Shown in pieces: positions 45,511 through 56,961 of a stretch of DNA of 64,000 bases. Position 1 is the first letter of the stretch. Each line of letters begins with the position of its first letter. The stretch is taken from positions 1 through 64,000 of the forward strand of contig JAANBB010000066.1 in NCBI GenBank assembly GCA_014621425.1, written 5' to 3'. The DNA comes from Cylindrodendrum hubeiense. Lineage: Eukaryota > Ascomycota > Sordariomycetes > Hypocreales > Nectriaceae. Made by a program: the position numbers and the translations under genes. The notes beneath the pieces were generated by a model. The model did no database searches. It saw only the letters and a program-made list of their open reading frames with translations, and had not been told where the DNA came from.

Positions 45511-46792
45511 GTTAATGCGATGGGACCACTTGGATTTGGCAACAATTCAGTTTTGTTTTGTTGTCTTGTTTTGCAAGATTCGCTCGTTGATCTCATGAGG
45601 GATTGATGCGAGGAAGAAGTCTTGTTCGCCCAGAAATGGAAACGACTGAGCAGTCCACTTGATACGATACGTCAGTGCAATTTCATGATGCGGGACTCAC
45701 CGCTCGTTTCCCCGGTCCAATCGGAACGCTCCCCTGACGCAAGTACCTAAAATAGGTCCATGCACATTCCCGCGAAATTCGACGAGAGAAGGTCTAGGGT
45801 AGTCATTGGGCAATGAACAGGGCTGTCGGACTGGGGTCACGGTAGTTGACAGCATTTAGGGTCCCTGGAACGTCGCAACGGGAAGAAGATCTAGCCAAGG
45901 AGCCGAATGGTCCGGCCTCCGTTTATGGCAGCTATTTCGGTCCTTGACCGCCATTTCCTTCCTCTTTTGTTGACTATTCTGGTCACACGGTGATGCGGGT
46001 CGCCTCCAGCTTGTCGTACCCCGTGACGGTAACGGGACTTGCCGGTGCGCGAAGTTCAACAGGCAATTCGAAAATGAGGAGTACGATGTGTAAGACCCAG
46101 AGGTAAAAATAAAAATTTTAAAGTACCGAATAGTAGCTGTCTATGTATTGACGACATTTTGATAAGCCAGATGCTTTCACTCGTGCAGTCTGTGTCAATA
46201 TTTCATGTGAAACCATCCATCACTGACAAGGCTTTGAGTGGGGACGGGAACTGGCAGGATTGCCCCTATGCAGAAACTTGTTCTCACCCCACGCAACCTC
46301 GACGTCACCATGCCGAAGAACAATAATTCGATCAATCAAATGAACATGGGACGTATGATTAATCGGAAGAAGTTGAAGCGTTGGCTGATTGAAAACTCCT
46401 GCCTTACAACCCTATCGGCAAAGATAGTCAACTGCGCCGGCCAATGAGTCATACCGCGCATGTCCCCAAGCCCCATCATGATGCTCGAAGTATTACCGCC
46501 CACCTTTTCGGTCATTGATTGTAGTAGAAAATTCCCATTTAATATTCATTTTGCTTATGTTAGTCTCGTTTTACTCTTCCTCTCTACAGCCATACTCCCG
46601 TTCTACATCCACGCTTTCGCCCCGTGAGCTGTCCCGCTCCGAAGCATTGTGACAAGCAACAAGCAACAGCAAATTTTCTTTTGTGGCTGTCCATCACATG
46701 CGAAAAGGCTCAATTGTTTGCAGCTGATTGTACCATCAACGATCGACTGCATCATTTACTTTGTCATCAACCGACCTTTTAAGCGGGTGATC
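45511..46792. other. Intergenic gap
   Basis: About 1.28 kb of divergent promoter space between the GH3 gene and the paralogue gene. Short frames at 46238-46447 and 45856-46059 have no support. Confidence 0.45.
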
Positions 46793-47389
46793 ATGGCCGC
46801 CGCATCAGCGACAACGCCCAAGGTTGAGAACCAAGAGGAGACCATTATTGAGCAGTGGCACGAACTGGTTGAAGCAATCAAAGCCACTACTGGCGAAAGA
46901 TTACTCGACAGAAAATCCTTTTCATCTATGATCGCCTTTAGATCCTACTGGTACGGTATCTTTACTTGCCTCGAGGAATCGATCCTATCGAACCAAAATA
47001 TTCCAGAGTTTTTGACATCTCCGCCTGTTCCAAAAATTACAATCACGGTAACGGAATCCCAAGAATGGATACACTGTCCTTGTTGTTGGATTGACGACCG
47101 CGAATCCGAAATTTCTCTGCAGAATGACAACGGAGTCACCAAGAGTGATTTTATGCAGGCCTTCAAGGATCACCTGTATGGCGAGATTCCACCCGAGACC
47201 GACGATGACGATTCGGATCCGCCAAGTCACTGGTCGTTTATGTATGCGTTGTACAGACCGAAAAATGAAAGAGAGCCTGGGCGCGGTCAGAAGGAGCTTA
47301 AGATTTCCATGGATTGCTGCGAGGCGGGAGAATTCAAGAAGAGGGTCAAGCAGAGAGAAGAAGCTGAACTGGCTGCGCAGAAGACATAA
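46793..47389 (+). CDS. Uncharacterised fungal protein, paralogue of 37708-38541
   Basis: Single exon, 198 residues; the first ATG in frame is at 46793. It shares with the protein about 8 kb away the blocks IEQWHELVEAIK, AFRSYWYGIF, a Cys-rich HCPCCW turn, ISLQNDNGVTK and a helix ending HLYG, in the same order and spacing. It lacks the long N-terminal extension. The C-terminus is Lys/Glu-rich and probably helical. No enzyme motif is seen. The pair is inverted relative to one another, so it arose by an old duplication rather than a fresh tandem copy. Confidence 0.75.
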   Translation: MAAASATTPKVENQEETIIEQWHELVEAIKATTGERLLDRKSFSSMIAFRSYWYGIFTCLEESILSNQNIPEFLTSPPVPKITITVTESQEWIHCPCCWIDDRESEISLQNDNGVTKSDFMQAFKDHLYGEIPPETDDDDSDPPSHWSFMYALYRPKNEREPGRGQKELKISMDCCEAGEFKKRVKQREEAELAAQKT

Positions 47390-47773
47390 AAGTAATGCCA
47401 GATTTGCTGCGCTCAAGGATTTGGTTGTTTTTATTTGATTGATACCTAGTTTGAGTTGTACATTAATATTAATGTCATATTGTATACCCATCCATGTTTT
47501 GTTCTTCTCTGTGCATCTATGTGTTGCGCCTAAGCAATGTTGATCTAGTAAGCCCGGATAAATAACCGTCCATGTGCATTGCTGATTGGGAGAGCCCCCG
47601 CGTTTGATGTAAGGGTAGTGGCATGGTTCTTGATTGAGCTATAAGATCCCCTCTTCTCCAACCCAATATCTCTTGAAATCTACACTTTTATACAGAGGTT
47701 GTGCCTGCCAGCAGTCTCACTCTGTAACTCAACATTCCATATTTGTCGCTCTCAAAGCAGTGAAGATTTAGAG
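47390..47773. other. Intergenic gap
   Basis: 384 bp between two plus-strand genes. The last 120 bp form a C/T-rich leader before the SDR. No other signal was seen. Confidence 0.5.
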
Positions 47774-48669
47774 ATGCCATTTCCTTACAAGACCGTCCTC
47801 ATCACTGGTGCCACGGCTGGCATTGGCTTGGCACTGGCGGAGAGAATGATCAAGGCTGGCATTTTTGTCATTGCCGTGGGTCGTCGCAGCGACCGTCTCA
47901 ATGAGTTGGTCGCCAAGCATGGTCCGGAGAAGGTAGCTGCCGAGCCTTTCGACGTGTCGGACTTGGGCAAGTTGCCTGAATGGGTAGAGAAGTAAGTATC
48001 GTACAATGACGGCCTGGCGACGGCGGAATTGACTTGTTTAGAATAACGAAGAACTATCCTTCATTGTCCAGCATTGTTTTAAATGCGGGCTTCCAGCGCG
48101 CCGTCGATTTCACCAACCCTGAAACCATTTCTCGATCATCGCTCACTTCAGAGATGCACACCAACTACCTATCTCCCTTGCATACCGTCACTCTCTTTCT
48201 ACCGCATCTCATTTCCATCGGAAAGAACGCTGCAACACCGGCCTCCATTGTACTCGTCTCTTCTGGACTTGGGCTTATTCCTGTCGCTCGCTGTGCAAAC
48301 TACTGCGCTACCAAATCGGCTACGCATTCCCTCGCTTGGACTCTGAGATCCCAGCTTTCAGCTCCCTCGAGCCCAGAAACGCAGCACATCCGGGTAATTG
48401 AAATCATCCCACCGGCTGTGCAGACCGAACTTCACGCTTCACAGCCCGACCTTGTGATGGCAGGCCAAGTGAACATTGGGGTTCCACTGGAGGAGTACGC
48501 CGATGAAACGTGGGATCTCATGAAGGCCGAAGAAATCACGCCGAATGACGAGATCATTATCAAGCTGGTGCGAGAGCGATGGAGCGCCATCGAGAGTGAG
48601 AAAAGAGACACGTTTCGAACCTTTGAGGCTATGTTCAGGAAGATGGCGGCAAAGGACAAAGATGCTTGA
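47774..48669 (+). CDS. Short-chain dehydrogenase/reductase (DltE-like)
   Basis: Two exons (47774-47991, 48042-48669) encode 281 residues. The cofactor motif is TGATAGIG (11-18), with GRR after beta-2 suggesting NADP(H), then LNAG, the catalytic serine in LVSSG and the YCATK active-site pair. This layout matches fungal DltE-type oxidoreductases of unknown substrate. The neighbours are unrelated, and it is not part of the first cluster. Confidence 0.9.
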
Positions 48670-48908
48670 GTTATTGTGGCCACTAGTGAGATAGTAAATA
48701 TGGTAGCAAGCTGCGGCCTAAGTCACCCAAATAATTGAGTTAAACATCATTCCATGTGAACACTCTTATATTTTATACAGGGACGCATCCTCGCTGCTCT
48801 GCAATGTACGCTATAGGCGCACCAAGATGTTGTATTCGTGCATCCTCTTGTAGATTACTCTGGGTGGGGCTTGTCCTTTTGGGAATCTGCTTCGTGGGCC
48901 TTGTTGCT

Positions 48909-49850
48909 TTAAGTCGTTTCTTTTCCGCCCGCGTCTTGAACCTCTGTCTCCGGGGCGACAACTTCAAAACCTACTCCCCAAGTAAAAACATGAATGTAAC
49001 GCATCTCATCAACGTCTTGATGCGACAAGACATCAGATAACTCGACCTTGTTCTCTGGCCCAGTTGTGTAATCTCGAAGAACTGGCTTGTCAAGAGCCCT
49101 GGGCGCTGGTGGACAACTGCATGTGGTCGGATCAGACTCGGCGTCACATTGTGGTCCATGATGCAGAGCCCGGACGTGGTGTGGGCCGCACCTATCGGTT
49201 TCTCTTTCTTCGTATGCCTTATACTCCGCAATATAAGCCGCGATCTTGTCTAAGTCGATACAACCTTTGTGTTGATACCACTTCCTAACCATCAAGCCCC
49301 AAGATCCCTCGAGCTTGAACTTGGAAGGGATCAAATCTTCGACTGAAATCATGTAATTGAAGCATATAACGTGATAGTAATGTGTTTCGACCCCCCAATA
49401 GGTTTCGTCTCTCACCCCATTGACGCGAATGCGGGATTTGTCCCAAATGAAGTTGTCAAAGGCAGCTTCGTTGCGGACGTAGAAGCAATCGTCTTTGGCG
49501 TGACATTGAGCATTTTGGGATCGAGAGGTTTCAAGGAAGACAAGCATGTCAGGATTGGACTCGATTTCGAGTTGCAGTGCTGCGCCGTCTTCCTGAAGCC
49601 GCTCATGAGGTTCAAGGTTGCGACGTCGAGTTTCCTCGGCCTCTCGGGTTCTTTCCGCAGCCTCCCGTTCCTCTTTGACGGTCTCCCATCTATGTTCGGA
49701 GGCCTTCCAGTCTTCTTCAGTAAACTCCCTCTTTTGGGGTTGTTTTGGGGCGGTGGATGCTGCTTTGTCTTGGGTGTGCGAACCTGATGCCGTGGAGGAT
49801 CGGTTCCTTTTTTGAGGTGGTGGACATTCTCCGGACCCGGGATTCTCCAT
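48909..49850 (-). CDS. Unrecognised protein with N-terminal charged helix
   Basis: Single exon, 313 residues. I do not recognise the family. Residues about 1-40 are disordered, and 42-100 are a strongly charged Glu/Arg helix likely to be a coiled coil. Residues 110-215 look globular, with aromatic blocks DDCFYVRNEAAFDNFIWD and YWGVETHYYHVICF. A Cys/His-rich tail (CGPHH to CSCPP, about 225-255) may bind zinc. The block with conserved Cys, His and Trp recalls PARP-type zinc fingers, but weakly. It is convergent with the SDR. Confidence 0.65.
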   Translation of the reverse strand: MENPGSGECPPPQKRNRSSTASGSHTQDKAASTAPKQPQKREFTEEDWKASEHRWETVKEEREAAERTREAEETRRRNLEPHERLQEDGAALQLEIESNPDMLVFLETSRSQNAQCHAKDDCFYVRNEAAFDNFIWDKSRIRVNGVRDETYWGVETHYYHVICFNYMISVEDLIPSKFKLEGSWGLMVRKWYQHKGCIDLDKIAAYIAEYKAYEERETDRCGPHHVRALHHGPQCDAESDPTTCSCPPAPRALDKPVLRDYTTGPENKVELSDVLSHQDVDEMRYIHVFTWGVGFEVVAPETEVQDAGGKETT

Positions 49851-50695
49851 GGCGGATGGAATGGAAGGCGTTGGAGGATTGCGAAAAAGGGGGAATTCGG
49901 GTCATATAATAGGAGGGAATTGATCAAAGGTTGGGGTTCGTAACCAGACATCAAGCCACGTTCAACGAAGATGAGAATGTGCGATGTGCAGAAGAACAAT
50001 CTGAAAGCTGAACGACGCTTTATAAATTTGAGAGTTGATTACCTGTGAAGGAGAATCTGCAGGGTGAGAACCGAGGTTTCAGGCAACTGTTTATTATGAG
50101 GCTGCCTGGGTTGGTGATGCAGCCTTCTCTTCAAGATTCATCGCACGCAACGCCACGTGACGAGCAATATGATACCGGTGGGCGGGAAATGATCCATGCC
50201 CAAGAGAGTAATGTAACTGGTTTTCACAACGTTAGGCTTTGTTGGATAACAGACTGGGGGGAATTCGACGAGGACAAAGCCAGCCGAGACCGAACGCCAT
50301 GGTTATGATCCAAATTGGAGGCGTGCAGCTTTGGGATCCTACAAGCGTTTCTTGGATTCAGATCAGCTCAACCTTTGGCCAGCAACTCAGCTGCGGAGCC
50401 AATAATGGATTCGATCTGCTTGGGTTTCACATGGAGGGGTGTCTGTTGCCATTGTTGCGCTGATCATTTAGACTGATGCCTAGCGAGTGCAGTTACAACA
50501 CAACCGGTATTGGATGACAACTAACACCGGCTGCCTGGAATCCCATAAACTTATCTAAATATTTATGTATGATAATTGACTAATATAGTAGAAAATGTGA
50601 GATTCCGCCACAGATACAGGAAAGCTCCTCCGTAGATTTACATGATGACGCGGTGGAGGACCATGCATGGATGCCACGAAGAGTGCAGGCGCAAG
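49851..50695. other. Intergenic gap
   Basis: About 850 bp. Frames at 50045-50463 (plus) show no family. I looked here on the minus strand for the missing part of the RTA1-like gene and found none. Confidence 0.45.
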
Positions 50696-50996
50696 GATTT
50701 ATGATTCTAGAGATAAAACTACACGAGACAGTCTGATTTCTCCTTTGCGCTTGTACGGCCTGAAAATCTGATAATTTCGACTGTGGTTGTTAGACGCGAA
50801 TGGTCGGTAGAGCCAGAGACTTACACAGGCCTCCGATGGCAAACACGGAGCAGTACCATGTTCGAGTCTTGTAAATGCGCCACGAGATGAAAATTGCAAA
50901 AATGAAGGCTAAGATGAGAAAGACGACAGCGCTGGTTTCACTTGGGAGATAGTTCAAGAGATAGTATCCTCCTCGGTGCGGTTCGGGTTCAGCCAT
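50696..50996 (-). pseudogene. 5' fragment of an RTA1-like membrane protein gene
   Basis: An ATG at 50996 opens 57 codons that match the start of RTA1-like proteins (lipid-translocating exporter/resistance family): YYLLNYLPS, one strongly hydrophobic helix, then RTWYCSVFAIGG. A GT donor follows at 50824. After the best acceptor, GATTTTCAG (about 50761), the frame meets a stop within 15 codons, and none of the remaining six helices is found downstream. The gene is therefore truncated, probably by a rearrangement. It might still encode a peptide of about 70 residues, but full transporter function is impossible. Confidence 0.6.
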
Positions 50997-53298
50997 GGTC
51001 GTGTTCCGATTCGGGGCCGCAACGAATTCCAGAAGCAAGAGATCTGGAATTTCAACAACTACATGATCATGGAAGCGCATCTATATATAGTTCGAGCGAC
51101 AAATTCTCTGTGGACTGGGAATATGCCGGGCATGCTAGTGAGGCGCAGCTGCGTCTTGGACGCGTGTTCCACGGAGTAAGCATAACCTGATTAGCTGGGC
51201 GATGGAATCGATGAGCTCCATTTTAATTCGCGGATCCGGGGATCAAAGATTGTATTGGGTCTGAGTACGTCAAAACGCAGATCAATACGAGAAAAGGATA
51301 GTATTAGTGCTCGGCTATGACGACCCCCGGCCAGGTGATGGGAAGTTCGTTTCTATCTCTGCCATGCGCCGGGGAAGACGGCAGCCTTGGATTCTAGTTG
51401 CGTATTCCACCTGGCATTGAAGTCCTCTCTCCACCGAACGCGACAGAGCTAAACAAGCCTTAGCCGTCATTTGGTTTGAAGCTCAATTGATGGTCTCCCT
51501 CCTTGCGGGCACACAATTGCTGCGTGGTTGTATTTGTTGCTGGGGTCGTTTTTCCACCACTTGAAATGACCTCTTGAAGTACCTTCGCAGCCCCGCGTCG
51601 GGTGTGTTGAGGGCAAAAAATAGCACGTCAAGGTACGTACCCAGTCGTTATCCATCCGAATCCCCTGACTTGGAGTCTCGTAGTGCGACGAATCACGGCC
51701 CCTGCCTAAGCTTCTCCAAGACTGACAGAGAGTGCTCTTTTTGCACATGAAAGTGGGCGTCACGATGCAGTCATTGTCTCAGTGTCGTCGTATGGGTTTG
51801 CATTGCAGATGCGATTTGGAATACAGTCAAACTTTGTTGGCTTCCGGCAGCCAATGTGATCCAGTTAGAGCTGCGGTGCCGTTTCCTACCCCGAAATGCT
51901 GCAGGTCTTGGTGGCACGCTACGAACGGTATATCTCATGAAAAGATGATAGCCTTTTTCATCGGCAACCTACAGAAAGTCTAACAGAAGGGCAAATTCCA
52001 CATTTACCACCCCGATGCCCTCCAAAGCTCCGCTGACAAGTGTAGAAGAACCATCAAGGCCCTTGACCTGAAGGCTCACAAGTTCCAGCACTCGGCAGTG
52101 CAAATAATTCACATGTCAGGCCTCCAATGTACCCTAGGTGGTGAAGAGGTCGGGCAAGACAACTGCCGGGATCCCTAAGGGTTTCATTTGCAGCTAAAAC
52201 AGGCACCGCAGATGGATTCCTAAGCTTGGGCGAGCAGCCTTAGGTGACTTATATTGATCTCCGACCTCCAATTCACACAATTCTCCCAGGCTCCCTTTTA
52301 TACCTCGTAGGGTGGCTCACGTGAACAGGTAACGATCTACAGTAGTCAGTCCGACTCCTGTGGCTGCCTGAATTCGGCCGAGAGCTCGCTCGAGTCTGAG
52401 GCCCACTTTGGCGTCTGACTGTCGAAATACATGCCTGAATCGGGACTGACAGGATATGCAGAGGAGATTACACAATACTGGCTGCAAGGGTACGTATGCA
52501 GCTGCGGAAGCAGCTCTCGATCCTTAATTGGCCATTACTTCCCTAGGTCCTTGGCAACTGTTAGCCCTCAGCTCTCCACTTTCTCCAAGGATGTGCCGAT
52601 TCGAGAAGGATAGTCGCTGCGGGCCGTGGCGATCAGCTCGGTCCTGGCCAATTGCCCCGCAGCACCGCTTCTCCGCACGACTTCGAGACCAATTACATGG
52701 ACTGCTGAAACGCCATAAGCACGATAGTCCAGCTGTCAGAAATAGGTACACGCAGATTTGCCAATGGTTTGAAAAAATGAATGGCTTGGGCGTCAATTTG
52801 TGGTTCATCACATCGCATGAATGTAGCTCCGCTGCGGCTAGAGAGGCCCGATTTACTGTCAGCTGCCACAACGCATACGTATATACGAAAACAGTCTTCT
52901 AGTTGGTTCTGAATAGCTCCAATAGTCGAGCTGTGGTTATGTGGCAGTCGTACGATGGGTGGACATTTCACCTTGCGTCGACTTCAGGTAGCCACATCGC
53001 AATGTCAGCCTGTGGCTAGCAAACACATGCAGAAAACTATCGGAAAGGCATCCCCAATGGAGAACCCGATATGACGAAGCTGATCAGGTTGTATCGTGCA
53101 ACCCACAAAGTTACATTCACGACAAGCCATCAACGAGGGGCGTCATGAAGTATAAATACCCGTCAACACCTCACAATCAAGCACTCATCACTCCTCACTC
53201 ATCCCTCACTTGCCAAACAACAACTCTTCATCTCTTTACCAAGCCAACCTATTCACACCAGTATATTCTCCAATATTCTCTTCGATCCGCCCGCCACA
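50997..53298. other. 2.3-kb intergenic region
   Basis: No supported gene. Small frames (51467-51763, 52524-52902 on both strands) overlap one another and have no family. A TATAAATA box at 53151-53158 with a CT-rich leader near the end belongs to the next gene. Confidence 0.45.
53151..53158 (+). promoter_or_regulatory. TATA box of the coiled-coil gene
   Basis: TATAAATA lies 148 bp before the ATG at 53299. The leader between them is rich in CTCA/CACT words, as in strongly expressed fungal genes. Confidence 0.5.
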
Positions 53299-55035
53299 AT
53301 GCTTGTCTACAGCGGAAAGCTCAAATGGTACCACTACGGCGTGGACGAGACTTTCGCCATCGTCCTGCCCAGCAGCCCGGTCCGTGTCGGCGATGTTGCT
53401 CATCTCTTCTCCCAGTGGACAGTTGATTCCAATGGTGTAGAGAAGGCCAATTGGTCCAGCCACCTCACTGTATCAAAGGTCTCCAAGACCGAGAGTGGCG
53501 ATGATACCTTTACCCTCCCGGGCAGCTACTACTCGTGGGAGATCACGAGCCAGCAAGCCTATGGCAAGCTCAGCGCCACCATGTCAAACCCAGCTCAAGA
53601 CAAGAGCACGATGGCTCTTGACCGTATCTGGCAGTCCAAGGGCGAACAGTCTGTCGGCACTGGACGGATCTGGTTCGGCAAAATCAACTGGTCCCAGTTC
53701 GCACTCAACGAATTGGCCATTTTCATTGTCCCAGAAGGCTTTGGGGAAGGCAAGCCCGTGCTGTCTCTCTGGCAGTGGACAAGGGACTCATCCGGAAACA
53801 AGAAGTCTCCATCCTTCCGTGACGCAATCCAGAAGCAGGAGGCTGGAACCAGCAGCGGCGTCACATTCTCTTACCACTCCTACTACGATCTGGCTTGCGC
53901 CTGGGATGCAAAGAGCGAGAAGCTTGGCGTTCACATGTCGGAATACGGAAATACGAAGGATCTCGGCCAATTCCCACTTTCAGCAGTCATCGAGGGCCAT
54001 TCTCAGTAAGTTTACCTGTCACTCCTGACACACACTGCTAATTGCCATTGGTGCAGTGACTGGAACCCACCGGAGGCAGCCCCAACCAAGGCCGAGCTTG
54101 AAGTCCGCCTTCCCCAGGCTCAACCTTCGCTCACGCGCATCCTGACGCCGCTGCCTTTCCCTCGTACCCTCATTGATACCTTGGCGCACACGGCTGCCTT
54201 TGTTGATCAAGCGGGTTACCTTGCCAAATATGCTGAGGAGGTAAGTAACTCTTCGTGTCTCGTGCCAGGGCATGTCACTGACAATGCACAGCGCTATCGT
54301 CTTCTCGACGCCGACCTCCATCTGCGCAGCCAGGAACTCAATGCCGCCAACACCGAGAACGGCGAACTCAAGGACCAGCTCAAAAAGTTGACCGACGACC
54401 TCAATGTCGAGAAGGTCAAGGTTGCCAATTTGGAGGCGGCGCTCAACGAGGCCCGCAATCAAGGTATCAATGACAAAGCAGCGCTCACTAAGAAAATCAA
54501 CGAACTTGAGGATCTCCTTAGGAAGGGTTCTGATCACGATGCCGAGGATCACCGCGCTCTCGAGGCGGCTCGCAAGGCGTTTGAGGCGGAGCGGGTCGCC
54601 AAGGATGACCTTCAGAAGCGTCTGGACGCGGCACTGCTCGCCCTGTCAGCAGCGGAGGCTCGTCTGAAGACGGCTCTGTCGCAGATCTCCGACCTGGAGG
54701 CCAGGGTCATCGACCTGGAGGCGCAGCTGTCGGTCGAGAAGAAGCGGACCGAGCAGCTGCAGGCAGAGAACTCCGGCTTGAGCAAGGAGCTCAACATCGT
54801 GAAGGCTCAGCTGAGGCAGCGCGATGCCGACCTCGCATTTACCCAAAAGGAGCTCAAGCAGGCGAAGGAGGACATCCTCGAAAAGGACGACGAGATCGAG
54901 GGCATCAAGAAGGAGCGAAAGGCGGCCGAGGACATTCGTGACCACAAGGAGCTCGCATTCAAGAATCTCAAGAAGAAGACCGACGCGGCCATCGAGGAGC
55001 TCGAGGATAAGCTGCGCGCGGCAGGTCTGCAGTGA
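53299..55035 (+). CDS. Duplicated beta-rich module fused to a long coiled coil
   Basis: Three exons (53299-54005, 54057-54240, 54292-55035) encode 544 residues. Residues about 5-100 and 115-225 appear to be two copies of one module: GKLKWYHYGVDETFAIVLP pairs with GKINWSQFALNELAIFIVP, and TFTLPGSYYSW pairs with TFSYHSYYDLACAW. Its small size and Trp/Tyr richness recall lectin- or pore-like beta-sandwich folds, but no family is certain. Residues 298-544 are an almost uninterrupted coiled coil with Leu heptads and high Glu/Lys. Intron 2 (54241-54291) is 51 nt and stop-free, so its retention would simply add 17 residues. There is no signal peptide. GC content in the coiled-coil exon is high. Confidence 0.85.
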
Positions 55036-56961
55036 AGCCGCGGAATGGCAGCGCAAAGGTTATTGTCGACTAGACGGTGACGGAACTTTTGCCGCTCCCA
55101 AGGGGCCTCTACAAGGATTGTGCTGGTCCCTGTGGGGTTACGTTGCTTCTGCGTGGGGTCGTGGTAGGAATACGAGGGACCAAGTTGCTGGAGTCATGGA
55201 TTGCAAGGCACACACAAGGGTCTACGCTTCAATCCTAGGACCTTATTCATAGTTACTTATCTCAACGTCAAGTTTTTTCGAACCCAAGTCTACGAACACG
55301 ATTCCTCTTTGATGATGCGCGTAGTAGTTTACGAATCAAGACACCGTTTCCGCGTAATGCACAAGCTGTTCTCCGACCTTCCACGCTACTATAATGCAGA
55401 TCAATACTAGATCATGGCAGGTAAGTCCCATACCTTGGGTTGAATTAATTTAATACCTGAATAGCATACTCGACTTTGGTATAGGGTAGGGGTGGCGGTA
55501 GCAGCCAAGCTGCTGTTGTCGATATTAGGTCGTGATCTTTGCCGATACCTAAATTCAACGAAACCCACATTACGTCATGGACTCCGAAAGCTGGGGCCCA
55601 TTATTTCAGGTGGACTGTTCAGCGAGGACTGTCGCCGCGGCAATGTCAAGGGCATGTGGCTACTCAGCACCGCACGCACCAGCAAAGCAGATGTCACAAG
55701 AAGACGTCTATTTCTCTACCTTACGTGGGTACTCTGCACACCGCAGGCCGCACGATTCTCCGGGGCGATCGGGCGATCGGCTAACCGGCGCACAGTCGCG
55801 AGTCGGTTGTCGCCCAAGCTAGGCTTCGCCGGCACTAAATGCGATTCAGCAGAGGCAGCTGAGTCCGCATTGGGTGTCATCGCTACGAGCTCGCTCAGCA
55901 TGTGAAGAGCTCGACCGGTCAGTCCAGCCCCCGGTGCGCACGGCCGCGCCGCACGATGACGGACCATGCGAGCCGTTATCGGTACTGAGCCAGGCGCCGA
56001 GGCGCGATTTGCTGGTTTGGCAGCTGTGCGCTGCCAGCCTTAGAGTTCATGCAGCAAATCCCTGGCCAACATGCCATGATGATTGCCTCAACCGGATCCC
56101 CGGGCTTCGGATCCATGCCAGGCGGCTCTCCACAATGGGCTGTCAAATGAGATGTGGGGCGCGCCGACATGTCATAATGCACTCTAGTGTGCCGGCGCGA
56201 GGGAAGACGCTGGCTGCTGCAAGCGACACGTTTAGCAAAACGACGGCATCGAGGGAAAAAGCGCGTCATGTCACCCGCGCTGGTGCAGCACGCGGCGCCG
56301 GAGCACTAGGGGCAGTTGGCACTGGCGCGGGTGCCACGGTGGCACGCCAGCGCCCGCCTTCTCCGCACAGCACCAACCTGATCTGTCTGATTTCCCCAGC
56401 CCGCGTGGCCAAAGACTGCGTACTCCACGGGGTAGACGGCCGCGCAGACACGGGGCAGACGGGGTAAACAGTCGTCTCCAAGCGTTACCCCAAACTTCGT
56501 CGCCGCCTAGCGCCAGCCGCCAGGTCAGCTGCGGTGCCTATACGGGACGATGAGGGACGGCTAGCTCGCGTCCAGGCGGCGGTGGGCCATTCTCCTCCAG
56601 CCGGGCCAGTCACCGCCTAGCGCGTCACTGTCCGATTCGAGGAATTGAGTTCGGTCCCCAACTAGCCTCGCCTTAGACTGCGGGGTTGGGATCCAGCCCC
56701 GAGATTGAGCTGGAGCCATTGGCCCTGGCCAGGTTTCACGTCTCTTCTTACTAGAGCGGCTATGAACCGCGCAGAAGCGGTTAGCGCCTCATTTCATCTG
56801 AAGCGCTGCAATCGGAGGTCGAGCCCGGAACCTAGTGGATCGTGCAGCATCTGAGGCTGGCATCGATGTCAAGTCATGCACAGCTATATATGCTTCAGTC
56901 CGCTTCCCTTGTTCTGCATCTAAGAAGCCAAGCCATCAACCTCGGGAAGGCAGTAGCAACC
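55036..56961. other. 1.9-kb gene-free region, GC-rich from about 55560
   Basis: From about 55560 to 56750 the base composition turns clearly GC-rich and CpG-rich, unlike the AT-richer spacers elsewhere. Long frames at 55492-55905 and 55874-56467 exist mainly because stop codons are rare in such sequence. Their products are Ala/Arg-rich and match nothing. The last 120 bp form the leader of the sugar transporter. Confidence 0.5.
56331..56345. repeat. Near-perfect hairpin GTGCCAC-G-GTGGCAC
   Basis: A 7-bp perfect stem with a single-base centre, bracketed by CTGGC and GCCAG that could extend it. It lies in the GC-rich block about 630 bp before the sugar transporter. Confidence 0.4.

Noticed and set aside
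46238..46447. 69-codon frame in the GH3/paralogue promoter gap
   Set aside because: Low complexity and no family; it lies in shared promoter space.
51467..52902. Several 60-125 codon frames on both strands
   Set aside because: They overlap each other, match no family and lack promoter or splice support.
54019..55056. Long minus-strand frames opposite the coiled-coil gene
   Set aside because: They mirror the low-stop, repetitive codon pattern of the coiled coil; the plus strand has clear introns and heptads.
55492..56467. Two long plus-strand frames in the GC-rich block
   Set aside because: Stops are rare in GC-rich DNA; the products are Ala/Arg-rich without motifs or splice structure.
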